Assembly (NCBI RefSeq): GCF_019049285.1
Contig: NZ_JAGMUL010000114.1
Coordinates: 1-64,000 of the forward strand
Direction: 5' to 3'
Length of the DNA stretch: 64,000 nt
Source: Streptomyces sp. AC550_RSS872
GTDB taxonomy: Bacteria; Actinomycetota; Actinomycetes; Streptomycetales; Streptomycetaceae
The translations under genes and the position numbers were made by a program. How positions within the stretch are numbered: position 1 is the stretch's first letter; every line of letters starts with the position of its first letter. Below, in pieces: positions 16,723-25,706 of the stretch. Under the pieces are notes generated by a model. That model was not told the DNA's origin, searched no databases, and worked only from the letters and a program-made list of their open reading frames with translations.

Positions 16723-18060
16723 TCACCGCCACAGCAACACCCGGCGCGTGGCCCGAGCCAGTCGTACCCCCGGTCGTCGCGAATGCGGCTTCGGTCCCGA
16801 CCGCTCCAGCCACCACTCCCGCAACTCCGCGCGCACCCGCGCTTCTTCGAGTCGCCCCTCGGCCAGCAGATATCCGGCGAAGTCCAGCGCGTCGCGGCGA
16901 TAGCCGTCCGTCATCGGGTGCCCGTGACCGTAGGCCAGGAAGGCCCGTCGGTAGCCGTCGCCGAGGATCACCGGTAGTTCGGGTGCCACCTTCGCCACGA
17001 CATCCGCCCGCTTCCCGGCGAGGGCCCGTGCCTGCACGCCGAGCCGCACCCGGTCGAACCCCTCCGGCACCGGCGTACCGGCGACGAGGGCGGACAGCAG
17101 GGCGGCCTGGGCGAGGGCGAGGCGCTGGCGGGCGGGGGCGAGTTCCGCGGGGGGTTCCGCCGGATGTGCGGTGTCCTTCTCCGGTACGGGTGCCGTTTCC
17201 CGCGAGGTTCCCTCGGCAGTCGCCGCCCGCTCCGCCGCCCCCTTCTCCAAGGCCCCCCGAATCGACCCCAACTCCCGCTCCAGCTCGGCCGGTTCCGGAA
17301 AGTTCTCGTCCCTCTCCAGCAGCACCCCCGGCGGGGACACGCGGGACGCCAGGTCGGTCAGGACGTCCAGGACCGGCTGCGGAACCGGGTGGGCGTGGCT
17401 GTCGTGCCAGACGCCGTCGCGTTCGAAGCCGCCCGCGACATGGACGTACGCGATGGCCTCCAGCGGCAGCTCGGCGAGCGCCTTGGCCGGGTCCTCGCCC
17501 CGGTTGACGTGGTTGGTGTGCAGATTGGCCACGTCGATCAGCAGCCGCACCCCCGTGCGGTCGGCGAGCTCGTACAGGAACTGCCCCTCGGTCATCTCCT
17601 CGCCCGGCCACGAGATCAGCGCGGCGATGTTCTCCACGGCGAGCGGCACGGGCAGCGCGTCCTGGGCGATGCGGACGTTCTCGCACAGCACGTCGAGGGC
17701 GTCCCGGGTGCGGGGGACCGGAAGGAGATGGCCCGCCTCCAGCCGCGGGGACGCGGTCAGCGAGCCGCCCGCCCGTACGAACGCGATGTGCTCGGTGACC
17801 AGCGGCGACCCCAGTGCCTCGACCCGCTCGGCGAGCGCGGTCAGCCGCCCGGCGTCGGGCCGCTCGGCCCCGCCGAGGCCGAGCGAGACGCCGTGCGGGA
17901 CGACCGTCACCCCGCGCTCCCGCAGCCGTACCAGGGACTCGGGCAGATGCCCGGGGCAGACGTTCTCGGCGACGGCCTCGACCCAGTCGATGCCCGGCAT
18001 GCGCTCCACCGCGTCCGCGATCTCCGGACGCCATCCGATGCCCGTACCCAGTCGCTCCAT
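16723..18060 (-). CDS. MNIO-family (DUF692) enzyme fused to a C-terminal partner-like domain
   Basis: A 445-residue protein. Residues 1-270 are a TIM barrel of the multinuclear non-heme iron oxidative family (formerly DUF692; MbnB, TglH, BufB), which modifies cysteines and other residues of ribosomal peptides. Expected metal or core positions are visible: VVPHGVSLGLGG, LVTEHIAF, VENIAAL, LLIDVANLHTNH (usually DVNN), YVHVAGG, DSHAHPVP and LLERDENFP. A disordered Pro/Glu-rich linker (~275-310) leads to residues 315-430, with AQAALLSALVAG and RRAFLAYGHGHPM, which resemble the helical DUF2063/MbnC-type partner normally encoded as a separate gene. No precursor peptide is obvious next to it; the only candidate neighbour is the TIGR04222 protein two genes downstream. 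Confidence 0.85.
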   Translation of the reverse strand: MERLGTGIGWRPEIADAVERMPGIDWVEAVAENVCPGHLPESLVRLRERGVTVVPHGVSLGLGGAERPDAGRLTALAERVEALGSPLVTEHIAFVRAGGSLTASPRLEAGHLLPVPRTRDALDVLCENVRIAQDALPVPLAVENIAALISWPGEEMTEGQFLYELADRTGVRLLIDVANLHTNHVNRGEDPAKALAELPLEAIAYVHVAGGFERDGVWHDSHAHPVPQPVLDVLTDLASRVSPPGVLLERDENFPEPAELERELGSIRGALEKGAAERAATAEGTSRETAPVPEKDTAHPAEPPAELAPARQRLALAQAALLSALVAGTPVPEGFDRVRLGVQARALAGKRADVVAKVAPELPVILGDGYRRAFLAYGHGHPMTDGYRRDALDFAGYLLAEGRLEEARVRAELREWWLERSGPKPHSRRPGVRLARATRRVLLWR

Positions 18061-18291
18061 CGCCCCTCCTCGGCCTCTTCCCTACCCGCTGTCCCGTCTC
18101 CTCGGACGTGTCGGTTCGTAGCGGGGGTATGGCCCCGCATGCCCGGCCCGAACCGCCCGGGGGGCACCTTCAGAGCAACATTTGAGGTTCGGATCCACGC
18201 CCCGTCACACATCCCGGCGCCCCCATGCCCCGCCAACGGCCCCGCAAGGTCGTACGCGCCGGACGCCGGGGATGTTCAAATACCGGCAGGC

Positions 18292-19017
18292 CTACCGCAG
18301 TGCCGGGTGATCGGCGACGACGGTGCACGACCCGGGCGCGATCTCCGTGAACCCCGCGTCCCGCACCACCGGCAGCCCCCCGCTCGTCAGCTCACGCCAG
18401 CGCCCCGGCTCCGCGCTCCGTACGGCCAGCGGGAACCCCGCGTCGCGCCAGGCGGCCCGCTCCTCGTCCGACAGCTCCCACCAGGCGAGCTGCGCCGCGT
18501 GCCCGGTCTGCGCCATCGCCTTGCCGGCCGACATGTCGAGCTCGGGGTTCAGCCACAGCACGGGTGCCGCCGGGTCGGCGTCCACGGGCGGCTCCGGATC
18601 GTCGAGATCGGTACCGGAGACCTGGAGCTTCGCCAGTTCTTTGGGCCAGCCGTCCAGGGGCACGGGCGGGAAGACCCGTACCTCGGCCGACTTGCCGGTC
18701 ACGGTGATGCCCGGCAGCTCCTGCGCCCGCCGCCACTCGGCGCCGCGAGCCCGCCGCACCACCTTGCGGATCCGGGCGTCCTGCCAGTCCCGCATCGGCT
18801 GCGCCCACTCGCCCTCGCCGGCCGACCGCTCGTCGCTGAGGATCACGAGCACGGCGCGGGCGGCTGTTTCCAGCGCGTCGGTGCGGGCCGGGGGCGCGCT
18901 CTTCTCGATGCGGACGACCAGGGGCAGCACGAACTGCGGTGCCTGGTCGCGGGCGCTCGGCTCGGAGCGGAAGGGGCTGTCGGTCTCGGGCGTCGGATCG
19001 ATGTTCACGTCGTTCAC
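18292..19017 (-). CDS. peptidyl-tRNA hydrolase II (Pth2)-like protein
   Basis: This is a 241-residue protein. The last ~90 residues carry the Pth2 pattern: LDMSAGKAMAQTGHAAQL (the K-x-x-AQ-x-x-HA core), FPLAVR, and PGSCTVVADHPALR at the end. The first ~130 residues are an actinobacterial extension with a conserved VLPLVVRIEKSAPP and ITVTGKSAEVRVFPP. Release of peptides from peptidyl-tRNA is the family activity; with this N-terminal part the true substrate is uncertain. The start is GTG at 19017, 38 bases from the divergent ABC gene. The gap 18061-18291 before the MNIO start shows nothing beyond a likely promoter. Confidence 0.8.
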   Translation of the reverse strand: MNDVNIDPTPETDSPFRSEPSARDQAPQFVLPLVVRIEKSAPPARTDALETAARAVLVILSDERSAGEGEWAQPMRDWQDARIRKVVRRARGAEWRRAQELPGITVTGKSAEVRVFPPVPLDGWPKELAKLQVSGTDLDDPEPPVDADPAAPVLWLNPELDMSAGKAMAQTGHAAQLAWWELSDEERAAWRDAGFPLAVRSAEPGRWRELTSGGLPVVRDAGFTEIAPGSCTVVADHPALR

Positions 19018-19055
19018 GTCCTCAAGTGTGCCAACCCCGAGAGATGATGATCCTC

Positions 19056-19949
19056 ATGCAACGCGATCTTCGTCTGGACAACGTGGGCCGCCGATACGGC
19101 CTGCGCGGCCCCTGGGTCTTACGGGGCGTCCACCTCTCCGTGACCCCCGGCGACCTCATCCGCGTCGAAGGCCCCAACGGCACCGGCAAGTCCACCCTGC
19201 TCCGCCTCGTGGCCGGCATTGACGCCCCGACCGAGGGCCGTATCACCGGCCGCCCACGCACCGCCTACGTCCCCGAACGCTTCCCGACGGCCCTCCCCTT
19301 CACCGCCCTCGGCTATCTCACCCATCTCGGCAAGGTCCACGGCCTCTCCCGCCCGGCGGCCGCCCGGGCCGCCCTGGAGTGGCTCGACCGGTTCGGTGCG
19401 GCGGCGTACGCCCGTACGCCCATGGCCCAGTTGTCGAAGGGCAGCAGCCAGAAGGTCGCCGTCGTGCAGGCCCTTCTCGCCGAACCGGAGCTGCTCGTCC
19501 TGGACGAGGCGTGGACCGGCCTCGACGCGGCCGCCCGCGAGGAGTTGGAGCGCGCCGTCGCCGAACGCACCGCGGACGGCACTGCCGTGGTCTTCGTGGA
19601 CCACGACCCGAGCCGCCTGGCCGGGGCACCGGACGCGACGTACACCGTGCGGGACGCGGGCCTCGATCTCCGTACGGAGCGGGTGGCCGCGGAACCCGCC
19701 GGCCCGCACATGACCGTCGTCGTCCAGGGCCCGCGCGGCGCGCAACTCCCCGCCGACGAGACCCGTACGGTCATATCGGTCGAGGAACCCGCGCCCGGCA
19801 CCCACCGTCTCACCCTTCCCGCCTCCCACTCGGACGTCCTGCTCCGGGCCCTGCTGACGGCCCGCCCGCCCTGGCACGTGGTGAGCGTGAGCCAGGGCCC
19901 GTCCGCGACGGAGCCGAGACCGACCCCCGACACCGAGAGCCGCCGATGA
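19056..19949 (+). CDS. ABC transporter ATP-binding protein
   Basis: A 297-residue ABC ATPase with Walker A GPNGTGKST, signature LSKGSSQKVAVVQALL, Walker B LLVLDEAWTGLD and H-loop VFVDHDPSRL. The ~80 residues after the H-loop form an extra C-terminal domain. In-frame ATGs at 19044 and 19047 are also possible starts; 19056 leaves the best distance from GAGAG. It overlaps the permease gene by four bases (ATGA). The pair is an exporter or natural-product/peptide efflux type; the substrate cannot be told. Confidence 0.88.
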   Translation: MQRDLRLDNVGRRYGLRGPWVLRGVHLSVTPGDLIRVEGPNGTGKSTLLRLVAGIDAPTEGRITGRPRTAYVPERFPTALPFTALGYLTHLGKVHGLSRPAAARAALEWLDRFGAAAYARTPMAQLSKGSSQKVAVVQALLAEPELLVLDEAWTGLDAAAREELERAVAERTADGTAVVFVDHDPSRLAGAPDATYTVRDAGLDLRTERVAAEPAGPHMTVVVQGPRGAQLPADETRTVISVEEPAPGTHRLTLPASHSDVLLRALLTARPPWHVVSVSQGPSATEPRPTPDTESRR

Positions 19950-20617
19950 CTGCCCTCCTCAGCTACCAGACCGCCCTGCTGGTCCGCTCGCAGCGCTGGC
20001 TGCCGCCGTTCATCCTGTACGCCGCGTTTCTCGGTATCGGCGTGCAGGGCGGCCAGCCCATCCTCGACTCGCTCGGCTTCACGGCCGCGGCCCTGCTGCC
20101 CGTCGCCGCCTGGCTGGTGCGGATCTGTGTCACCAACGAGCCGCCCGCAGCACGCAGTTGTGTCTCCGCGGCGGCCGGTCCCGGGCGGGCGCACCTCGCC
20201 GCGCTGCTGGTGGCGCTGACCGCCGCGGCGCTCGTCGGCACGGTCGCGACCGTCGTCGTGACGCTCATCAGCGACCCGGTGAGCGCGAACCACCAGACGC
20301 GCGTGCCCCGGCTTCCGGCGGGCGCGGCCGGGCTGCTCGCCACGCTGGCCTGTGCCCTGCTCGGGACGGCCGTCGGCGCCCTCACCACCTGGCCGCTGCT
20401 GCGCTCGACCGGCCGCGCGGTCCCGGCGATGCTGCTGGCGGCCCTGCTGGCCGTGGTGGTCACCGGCTCCCCGGCCCAGGCGGCCGTCAGTGGCCTGGTC
20501 ACCGGCTCCCGCTCGGGCACGGTCCCCCTGCCCCTGCTGCCCCTGGCGGCCGCGGCCCTGCTCACGGCGGCGGCGACCGCCGTGGCCTGCACGCTCACCT
20601 CCCGAAGATCACCCTGA
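19946..20617 (+). CDS. ABC transporter permease
   Basis: A 223-residue membrane protein with about six hydrophobic helices (for example WLPPFILYAAFLGIGV, LAALLVALTAAALVGTVATVVV, LLATLACALLGTAVGAL). The ATG at 19946 overlaps the TGA of the ATPase gene, which indicates translational coupling. It has no substrate-binding domain, so it is the membrane half of a small exporter-type ABC system. Confidence 0.8.
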   Translation: MTALLSYQTALLVRSQRWLPPFILYAAFLGIGVQGGQPILDSLGFTAAALLPVAAWLVRICVTNEPPAARSCVSAAAGPGRAHLAALLVALTAAALVGTVATVVVTLISDPVSANHQTRVPRLPAGAAGLLATLACALLGTAVGALTTWPLLRSTGRAVPAMLLAALLAVVVTGSPAQAAVSGLVTGSRSGTVPLPLLPLAAAALLTAAATAVACTLTSRRSP

Positions 20618-20624
20618 ACAGGCG

Positions 20625-20816
20625 TCAGCCTGAACAGGCGGTCCGCTGGGCCTCCTGCCACTCACACACGGGGCACAGGGTGATCCCCTTGTACGACTCC
20701 GGATACTCCGTCGGCTCCCGGCACAGCACACACTCTGCGTAAGGCGGACCATCGGCCTTGGGCGGCCTGGTCGCGGCGATCAGGCAGTAGTCGTTCGTGG
20801 ACTGGTCCTCGCTCAT
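20625..20816 (-). CDS. small zinc-ribbon-like protein
   Basis: A 63-residue protein with four cysteines in two pairs, CVLC at about 29-32 and CPVC at about 48-51, spaced as in a treble-clef or zinc ribbon. Family not named. The gene stops seven bases from the permease stop (convergent) and starts 19 bases before the deacetylase stop, so it may be read with that gene. Confidence 0.65.
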   Translation of the reverse strand: MSEDQSTNDYCLIAATRPPKADGPPYAECVLCREPTEYPESYKGITLCPVCEWQEAQRTACSG

Positions 20817-20834
20817 ACGTCCAGCGTACGAGCC

Positions 20835-21692
20835 TCAGCCCGGTCCGCCGGCGGCCCCGATCAGCTCGGACACCTTCACGAACCGAAAGCCCCTCGCGCG
20901 CAGCTCGGGCACGACGCGCCGGACCACCCGCTCGGTCGTCGGAGCCGCGCTGCGGGTGCAGTGCAGGACCACCACGGACCCCGGCCGCACCCCGTCCAGC
21001 ACCTCCTGGGCCACCGCCCGGGCGTCCGTCGCGAACGCGTCCCCGCTCACCACGTCCCATTGCACGGCGGTGACGCCGGCCGCGGCGAGCGCCTTCAGGG
21101 CACGCCGGTCGTAGCAGCCCCCGGGGAACCGGAAGTACGGCATCGCGTCACGGACCCCCACCTTCCGGAACGCGGCGTACGCCCGCTCCACGTCCGCCCG
21201 CATCCGCTCCTCGCCGACCGTCGGCAGCCCGTAGCAGTCGTCGGTGAAGGCGTAGTGGCTGTACGAGTGGTTGGCCACCTCGAAGAGCGGATCCCGCCCG
21301 ATGGACCGGGCCTGCCGCGGATACTCCTCGGCCCACCGACCCGTCATGAACATGGTCGCCGGCACCTTCAACTCCCGCAGTGCCGCGACGAGCCCCGGAT
21401 TGTCGAACCGTTCCCCGCGCGCCGCCCGCGCCCCCTGGCCGGCGGTCATGTCGGCGTCGAAGGTGAGCGCGACCGTCTTGTCCCCGGTCTGCGGGCCGCG
21501 CTCGAAGACCGGGGTCAGGCCGGCGGGGCCGGGCGCGAGCGTCGGAGGTCCGGCCGAGGGCGAGGTGGTGACGGCTGAGCTGGACGCCGGGTGGGGAGCG
21601 CGGGCGGCCCCGGGTGCCCCGCACGCGGCGAGCCCGCTCAGGGTCGCGCTCACAGCACAGACGGCAGCGATATGTCGTACAAGTGTGATCAC
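20835..21692 (-). CDS. polysaccharide deacetylase lipoprotein (CE4)
   Basis: A 285-residue lipoprotein. The signal peptide ends in LSGLAAC, followed by a Ser/Pro linker (25-60). The NodB domain has TFDADMT (catalytic and metal Asp), HSYSHYAF (metal His pair), RFPGGCYD, WDVVSGD and VVLHCTRS. It should deacetylate GlcNAc or MurNAc units of peptidoglycan or chitin-like polymers at the outer membrane face. The active-site motifs are complete. Confidence 0.92.
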   Translation of the reverse strand: MITLVRHIAAVCAVSATLSGLAACGAPGAARAPHPASSSAVTTSPSAGPPTLAPGPAGLTPVFERGPQTGDKTVALTFDADMTAGQGARAARGERFDNPGLVAALRELKVPATMFMTGRWAEEYPRQARSIGRDPLFEVANHSYSHYAFTDDCYGLPTVGEERMRADVERAYAAFRKVGVRDAMPYFRFPGGCYDRRALKALAAAGVTAVQWDVVSGDAFATDARAVAQEVLDGVRPGSVVVLHCTRSAAPTTERVVRRVVPELRARGFRFVKVSELIGAAGGPG

Positions 21693-21792
21693 CGCATGAA
21701 GATATGGGGATCAGATGGTCATATCGGTACTGGTATGGGTGTGCCGGGCCCGTGTCACCCGCCCGGCGGGACCGGACTGCTCAGGGGCCCTC

Positions 21793-23223
21793 TCAGTCGG
21801 TGCGCGTGCAGCGGCCCGTCGGCGCGGTGACCGGAGGGCGGCACTGGAGAACGTACTCGGTGGCGTCCGTGCTCACATAGCGGCCGATGCAGGTGTTCGG
21901 CGAGGTGCGGCCCCGTTCGGCGCAGAAGGTCAGGGCGGCGCGGCCGTCGGTGAAGGGGCCGGGGGCGTAGAACACCCAGTAGCCGGGGCGCAGGGACGCG
22001 TGGTCGTCGCTGCGCAGGACGGCGGTCTCCGGTACGGACTGGCGCAGGACGGCGAGCCGGCGGTCCCGGTTGGCGGTGCCGGCCGAGACGGGTTCGGAGT
22101 GGAGTTGGGCGATCCAGCGGCCGTCGGCCGGTGTCGGCGTCGGTTGCCGACGTGCCGGGACGGCGGTGGCGGTGGCGGTCGGCGAGGGCGTCGTGGCGCG
22201 GGCCTTGTCGGCGCCGCCCGTGTCGCCGAGGCGCGGGGTGAGGACGAGTGCCGCCGCTGCGGCGAGGGTCAACGCCGCGGCCGCGGCCACCATGAGGGGA
22301 GTGCGGCGGCGAGGTCCGTCCACCCCTGTGGGGACCGTGGGGCGCGGGGACTCCACCTGTGTGGGCGTCGGGCGCGGGGCCACGGAGGTCGCCGTCGGCA
22401 GGGCGGCCCGGTCCGGTGTCGTGCCCGCTTCCACCTGCGCCAGCATCTCGTCCAGCCGGGCGGCGTCCGGGCGCGCGGCCGGGTCACGGACCAACAGGGC
22501 TTCGAGCACCGGCGTCAGCGGGCCCGAGCGGGTCGGTGGCGGGAGCGGGTCGTCGAGTACGGCGGCCAGGGTGGCGAGGGTGGTGGGGCGGCGCAGAGGG
22601 CTGACGCCCTCGACGCACACGTACAGGACCACGCCCAGGGACCAGAGGTCGGCCGGCGGGCCGTCGTCATGACCTCGAATCCGCTCCGGGGCCATGTACT
22701 CGGGCGACCCGACGAACTCGCCCGTGGCCGTGAGACCCGTCGTGCCCTGGAGGGCGGCGATTCCGAAGTCGGTGAGGACGGCGTCGCCGTCGGGGCGCAG
22801 GAGGATGTTGGCGGGCTTGACGTCCCGGTGCTGGATGCCCGCCGCGTGTGCGGCCCGCAGCGCGGCGAGCACCTGTCGGCCGAGGTGGGCCGCCATCGTC
22901 GGAGTCAATGTGCCGTCGTCCAGCCGTCGTTGCAGAGAGACTCCCGGCACCAGCTCCATCACGATCCACGGATGCGGCTCGGCGGACACGATCTGATGGA
23001 CCGTCACCACGCGCGGATGGCTCAGCCGCGCCAGCGCCCGCGCCTCGCGCAGCACCCGCTCGCGCATCACGCCGACCGTGTCCGCGTCGGACCGCACCGC
23101 CTTGAGGGCGACCTCGCGGTCGAGCACCGTGTCGCGAGCCCGCCACACGGTGCCCATTCCGCCGCTGCCGAGCCGTTCCACCAGCTCGAACCGGCCGTCG
23201 ACGAGATCCCCCGGAGCGTTCAT
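21793..23223 (-). CDS. membrane Ser/Thr protein kinase (PknB-like, no PASTA)
   Basis: A 476-residue kinase. Residues 8-265 form the Hanks domain: GSGGMGTVW glycine loop, VALKAV lysine, HRDVKPANILL catalytic loop, DFGIAAL and the APE-like YMAPERI. A Pro/Thr-rich juxtamembrane region leads to one membrane helix (LMVAAAAALTLAAAAALVL, ~310-330). The outer part has four cysteines (FCAERGRTSPNTCIG, LQCRPP, GRCTRTD) and no PASTA repeats, so its ligand differs from that of PknB. The fold of this outer domain is not recognised. It stands as a single gene. Confidence 0.93.
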   Translation of the reverse strand: MNAPGDLVDGRFELVERLGSGGMGTVWRARDTVLDREVALKAVRSDADTVGVMRERVLREARALARLSHPRVVTVHQIVSAEPHPWIVMELVPGVSLQRRLDDGTLTPTMAAHLGRQVLAALRAAHAAGIQHRDVKPANILLRPDGDAVLTDFGIAALQGTTGLTATGEFVGSPEYMAPERIRGHDDGPPADLWSLGVVLYVCVEGVSPLRRPTTLATLAAVLDDPLPPPTRSGPLTPVLEALLVRDPAARPDAARLDEMLAQVEAGTTPDRAALPTATSVAPRPTPTQVESPRPTVPTGVDGPRRRTPLMVAAAAALTLAAAAALVLTPRLGDTGGADKARATTPSPTATATAVPARRQPTPTPADGRWIAQLHSEPVSAGTANRDRRLAVLRQSVPETAVLRSDDHASLRPGYWVFYAPGPFTDGRAALTFCAERGRTSPNTCIGRYVSTDATEYVLQCRPPVTAPTGRCTRTD

Positions 23224-23254
23224 GCCGCTCAGGTTAGAGGACCAGCCGGAGCAC

Positions 23255-24643
23255 CTATCCGCGCCAGGGTCCCGTCACCGCGAACGTCGTGCCCGGCGTG
23301 TAGCAGTTCACGTACATCGTCCCGCCGTCCGGCGAGAACGTGACCCCGGCGAACTCGCCCCACTCCGGTTCCTCGGCCGTCCCGATGTTCTGGGCGTTGC
23401 GGGCCATCGCGTAGACCTGGCCGCGTCGCGTCACGCCGAAGACGTGCTGGGCGCCGTTGCCGTCCTCGCACACCATGAGCCCGCTGCTGGGGGCGAGGCA
23501 GATGTTGTCCGGGGACTCGCCGGGCAGTTGGAGGTTCGTGTCGGGGCCGAAGACGATCACGAGGGTGAGGCGGCGCTCGGCGGGGTCGTAGCGCCAGATC
23601 TGGCCGTAGTGGTCCGCCGCCGAGCCCTCCGCTCGGCGGGCGAAGGACGAGACGAAGTAGACCGAGCGGCCGCCCCAGTAGCAGCCCTCCAGCTTCTGCG
23701 CGTGGGTGATGCCCTTCGGGCCGAAGTCCTGGTGGCGGATGGGGGTCCGGGTGGCCAGGGGGTCCGGTACGTCGGCCCACTCGATGTTCTCGAAGCTCGC
23801 GCCCGTCTCCTGGATCGAGGAGAGGTCCGGGACGCCCGGCACCCGCATCGCCTGGAGGCGGCCGCCCGCGCGCAGGGTGCCCGGGCCGCCGTGCGGCTGG
23901 TGCGGGAGGAAGCGGTAGAAGAGGCCGAACGGCTTCTCGAAGGCGTCCTCGGTCTCATAGACGATGCCGCGTCGCGGGTCCACCGCGACGGCCTCGTGCT
24001 GGAAGCGGCCCATCGCGGTCAGCGGGACCGCGCCCGAGCGGTACGGGTTCGCCGGGTCGACCTCGAAGATGAAGCCGTGGTCCTTGGTGTAGCCGTTGGT
24101 GCCGGCCCGGTCCTCGGTCTCCTCGCAGGTCAGCCAGGTGCCCCAAGGGGTGGGCCCGCCCGCGCAGTTGACGGCCGTACCGGCGATGGCGACCCGCTCG
24201 GACAGGACCTTGTCGTGCCGGTCGAGCGTCAGGGCCGTACAGCCGCCCTTGCCGGCCGGGTCGTAGGTGAGGCCCTCGACTGTCGGGACGGGAACCCTGG
24301 CGTCGGCGCGGTTCTCGTGGTTGCGGACCAGGTGGACGCGGCCGTGCCTGCCGCGCAGGGCCGTCATGCCGTCGTGGTTGGAGGGGACCAGGCCCTCACC
24401 TGAGCGCAGCCGGTCGCCCTCGCGGGAGAGAACCCGGTAGCGGAAACCTTCCGGCAGATCGAGCAGGCCCTTCGGGTCGGGGCCCAGCGGGCCGTATCCG
24501 GTGTGGCCGAGGTTCTGTGCGGCCGCGGTGCCCGCGAAGAGTTCGGTGAGATTGCCGGCGAAGGCGATCGAGACACCCAACGCGCCGGTACGCGCGAGGA
24601 GTTGACGACGTGACGTACGGTCGGTGGTCGTGTTCTCGGGCAT
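23255..24643 (-). CDS. PhoX-like phosphatase (DUF839), Tat-exported
   Basis: A 462-residue exported protein. The Tat signal TSRRQLLARTG at 10-20 is followed by a hydrophobic core and AGTAAAQ. The PhoX-type beta-propeller has VPSNHDGM, LVRNHENR, WLTCEETEDR, FQHEAVAVDP, YETEDAFE and SPDNICLAPS, the Glu/Asp-rich loops that bind the Fe/Ca cluster. It likely hydrolyses phosphate esters outside the cell. A GTGAACC at 24711-24717 (GGTTCAC on the coding strand) resembles one half of a PHO box, but a clear second repeat is missing. It lies 90 bases after the slipin gene. Confidence 0.88.
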   Translation of the reverse strand: MPENTTTDRTSRRQLLARTGALGVSIAFAGNLTELFAGTAAAQNLGHTGYGPLGPDPKGLLDLPEGFRYRVLSREGDRLRSGEGLVPSNHDGMTALRGRHGRVHLVRNHENRADARVPVPTVEGLTYDPAGKGGCTALTLDRHDKVLSERVAIAGTAVNCAGGPTPWGTWLTCEETEDRAGTNGYTKDHGFIFEVDPANPYRSGAVPLTAMGRFQHEAVAVDPRRGIVYETEDAFEKPFGLFYRFLPHQPHGGPGTLRAGGRLQAMRVPGVPDLSSIQETGASFENIEWADVPDPLATRTPIRHQDFGPKGITHAQKLEGCYWGGRSVYFVSSFARRAEGSAADHYGQIWRYDPAERRLTLVIVFGPDTNLQLPGESPDNICLAPSSGLMVCEDGNGAQHVFGVTRRGQVYAMARNAQNIGTAEEPEWGEFAGVTFSPDGGTMYVNCYTPGTTFAVTGPWRG

Positions 24644-24733
24644 GGGGAAACCTTCCTGCTGGCGGACAGGAACTGTGACCCCGCCGTGTCTATCACCTGG
24701 TGCGGGTCGCGTGAACCACGCGCGTAGCGTGTG

Positions 24734-25585
24734 TCACTTCTGGAGGGGCTGTCCGGGGGGCTCCGGCTCGGACTCCTCGACGGCGATGTGCTCGGAGGCG
24801 GGTTGGACCGCCTGCTCCGGCGCCGGCTGGGCCCCCCTCTCCAGGAACCGCAGCAGCTCCACCGGGATCGGCAGCACCAGCGTGGAGTTCTTCTCCGCCG
24901 CCACCGCCATCACCGTCTGGAGCAGCCGCAGCTGGAGGGCAGAGGGGGCGTCGGCCATCTGGTGCGCGGCCTCGGCCAGCTTCTTGGAGGCCTGGAGTTC
25001 GGCGTCGGCGTTGATGACCCGGGCGCGCCGCTCGCGGTCGGCCTCCGCCTGCCGGGCCATGGAGCGCTTCATCGACTCCGGCAGGGACACGTCCTTGATC
25101 TCGACGCGGTCGATCTGCACGCCCCAGCCGACGGCCGGGCTGTCGATCATCAGCTCCAGGCCCTGGTTGAGCTTCTCGCGGTCGGACAGCAGATCGTCCA
25201 GATCGCTCTTGCCGATGATCGACCGCAGCGAGGTCTGCGCCATCTGGGAGACGGCGAAGCGGTAGTCCTCGACGTTGATGATCGCGGCCGTCGGATCCAC
25301 GACCTTGAAGTAGACGACCGCGTCGACCCGCACGGTCACGTTGTCGCGGGTGATGCCCTCCTGGGCCGGTACGGGCATCGTCACGATCTGCATGTTGACC
25401 TTGTGGAGCCGGTCCACGGCGGGGACGATCAGGGTGAACCCCGGGTCGCGCACCGTGCCCCGCAGGCGGCCGAGCCGCAGGATCACCCCGCGCTCGTACT
25501 GCTTGACGACCCGTGCCGCGGCCGCGACGTACACCGCTCCCGCCGCGACGACGCCCAGGGCCACGCCCAGCAGCTCTTCGACCAT
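24734..25585 (-). CDS. slipin (SPFH/Band 7 protein)
   Basis: A 283-residue protein. The N-terminal membrane helix (LLGVALGVVAAGAVYVAAAA) is followed by the Band 7 domain: VVKQYERGVILRLGR, GFTLIVPAVDRLHKV, RVDAVVYFKVVDP, GVQIDRVEIKDVSLPESMKR. A helical coiled-coil and an acidic tail follow. Slipins assemble on membrane microdomains. No NfeD partner lies beside it. Confidence 0.92.
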   Translation of the reverse strand: MVEELLGVALGVVAAGAVYVAAAARVVKQYERGVILRLGRLRGTVRDPGFTLIVPAVDRLHKVNMQIVTMPVPAQEGITRDNVTVRVDAVVYFKVVDPTAAIINVEDYRFAVSQMAQTSLRSIIGKSDLDDLLSDREKLNQGLELMIDSPAVGWGVQIDRVEIKDVSLPESMKRSMARQAEADRERRARVINADAELQASKKLAEAAHQMADAPSALQLRLLQTVMAVAAEKNSTLVLPIPVELLRFLERGAQPAPEQAVQPASEHIAVEESEPEPPGQPLQK

Positions 25586-25643
25586 GACGACCTCCTCGCG
25601 GAGAGGGCCGTTCCCTGTGCTCCTGTAACGATATGCCCGGTGT

Positions 25644-25675
25644 CCGGTCCGGGGCCATGGACGGCCCCGGACCGG
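25644..25675 (-). terminator. hairpin terminator after the SulP gene
   Basis: CCGGTCCGGGGCC (25644-25656) and GGCCCCGGACCGG (25663-25675) form a 13-bp stem with a six-base loop, 31 bases after the SulP stop and before the slipin gene, both read on the minus strand. Confidence 0.75.
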
Positions 25676-25706
25676 GGTTCACGCCGCGTCAGAGGTCATA
25701 CGGCGG

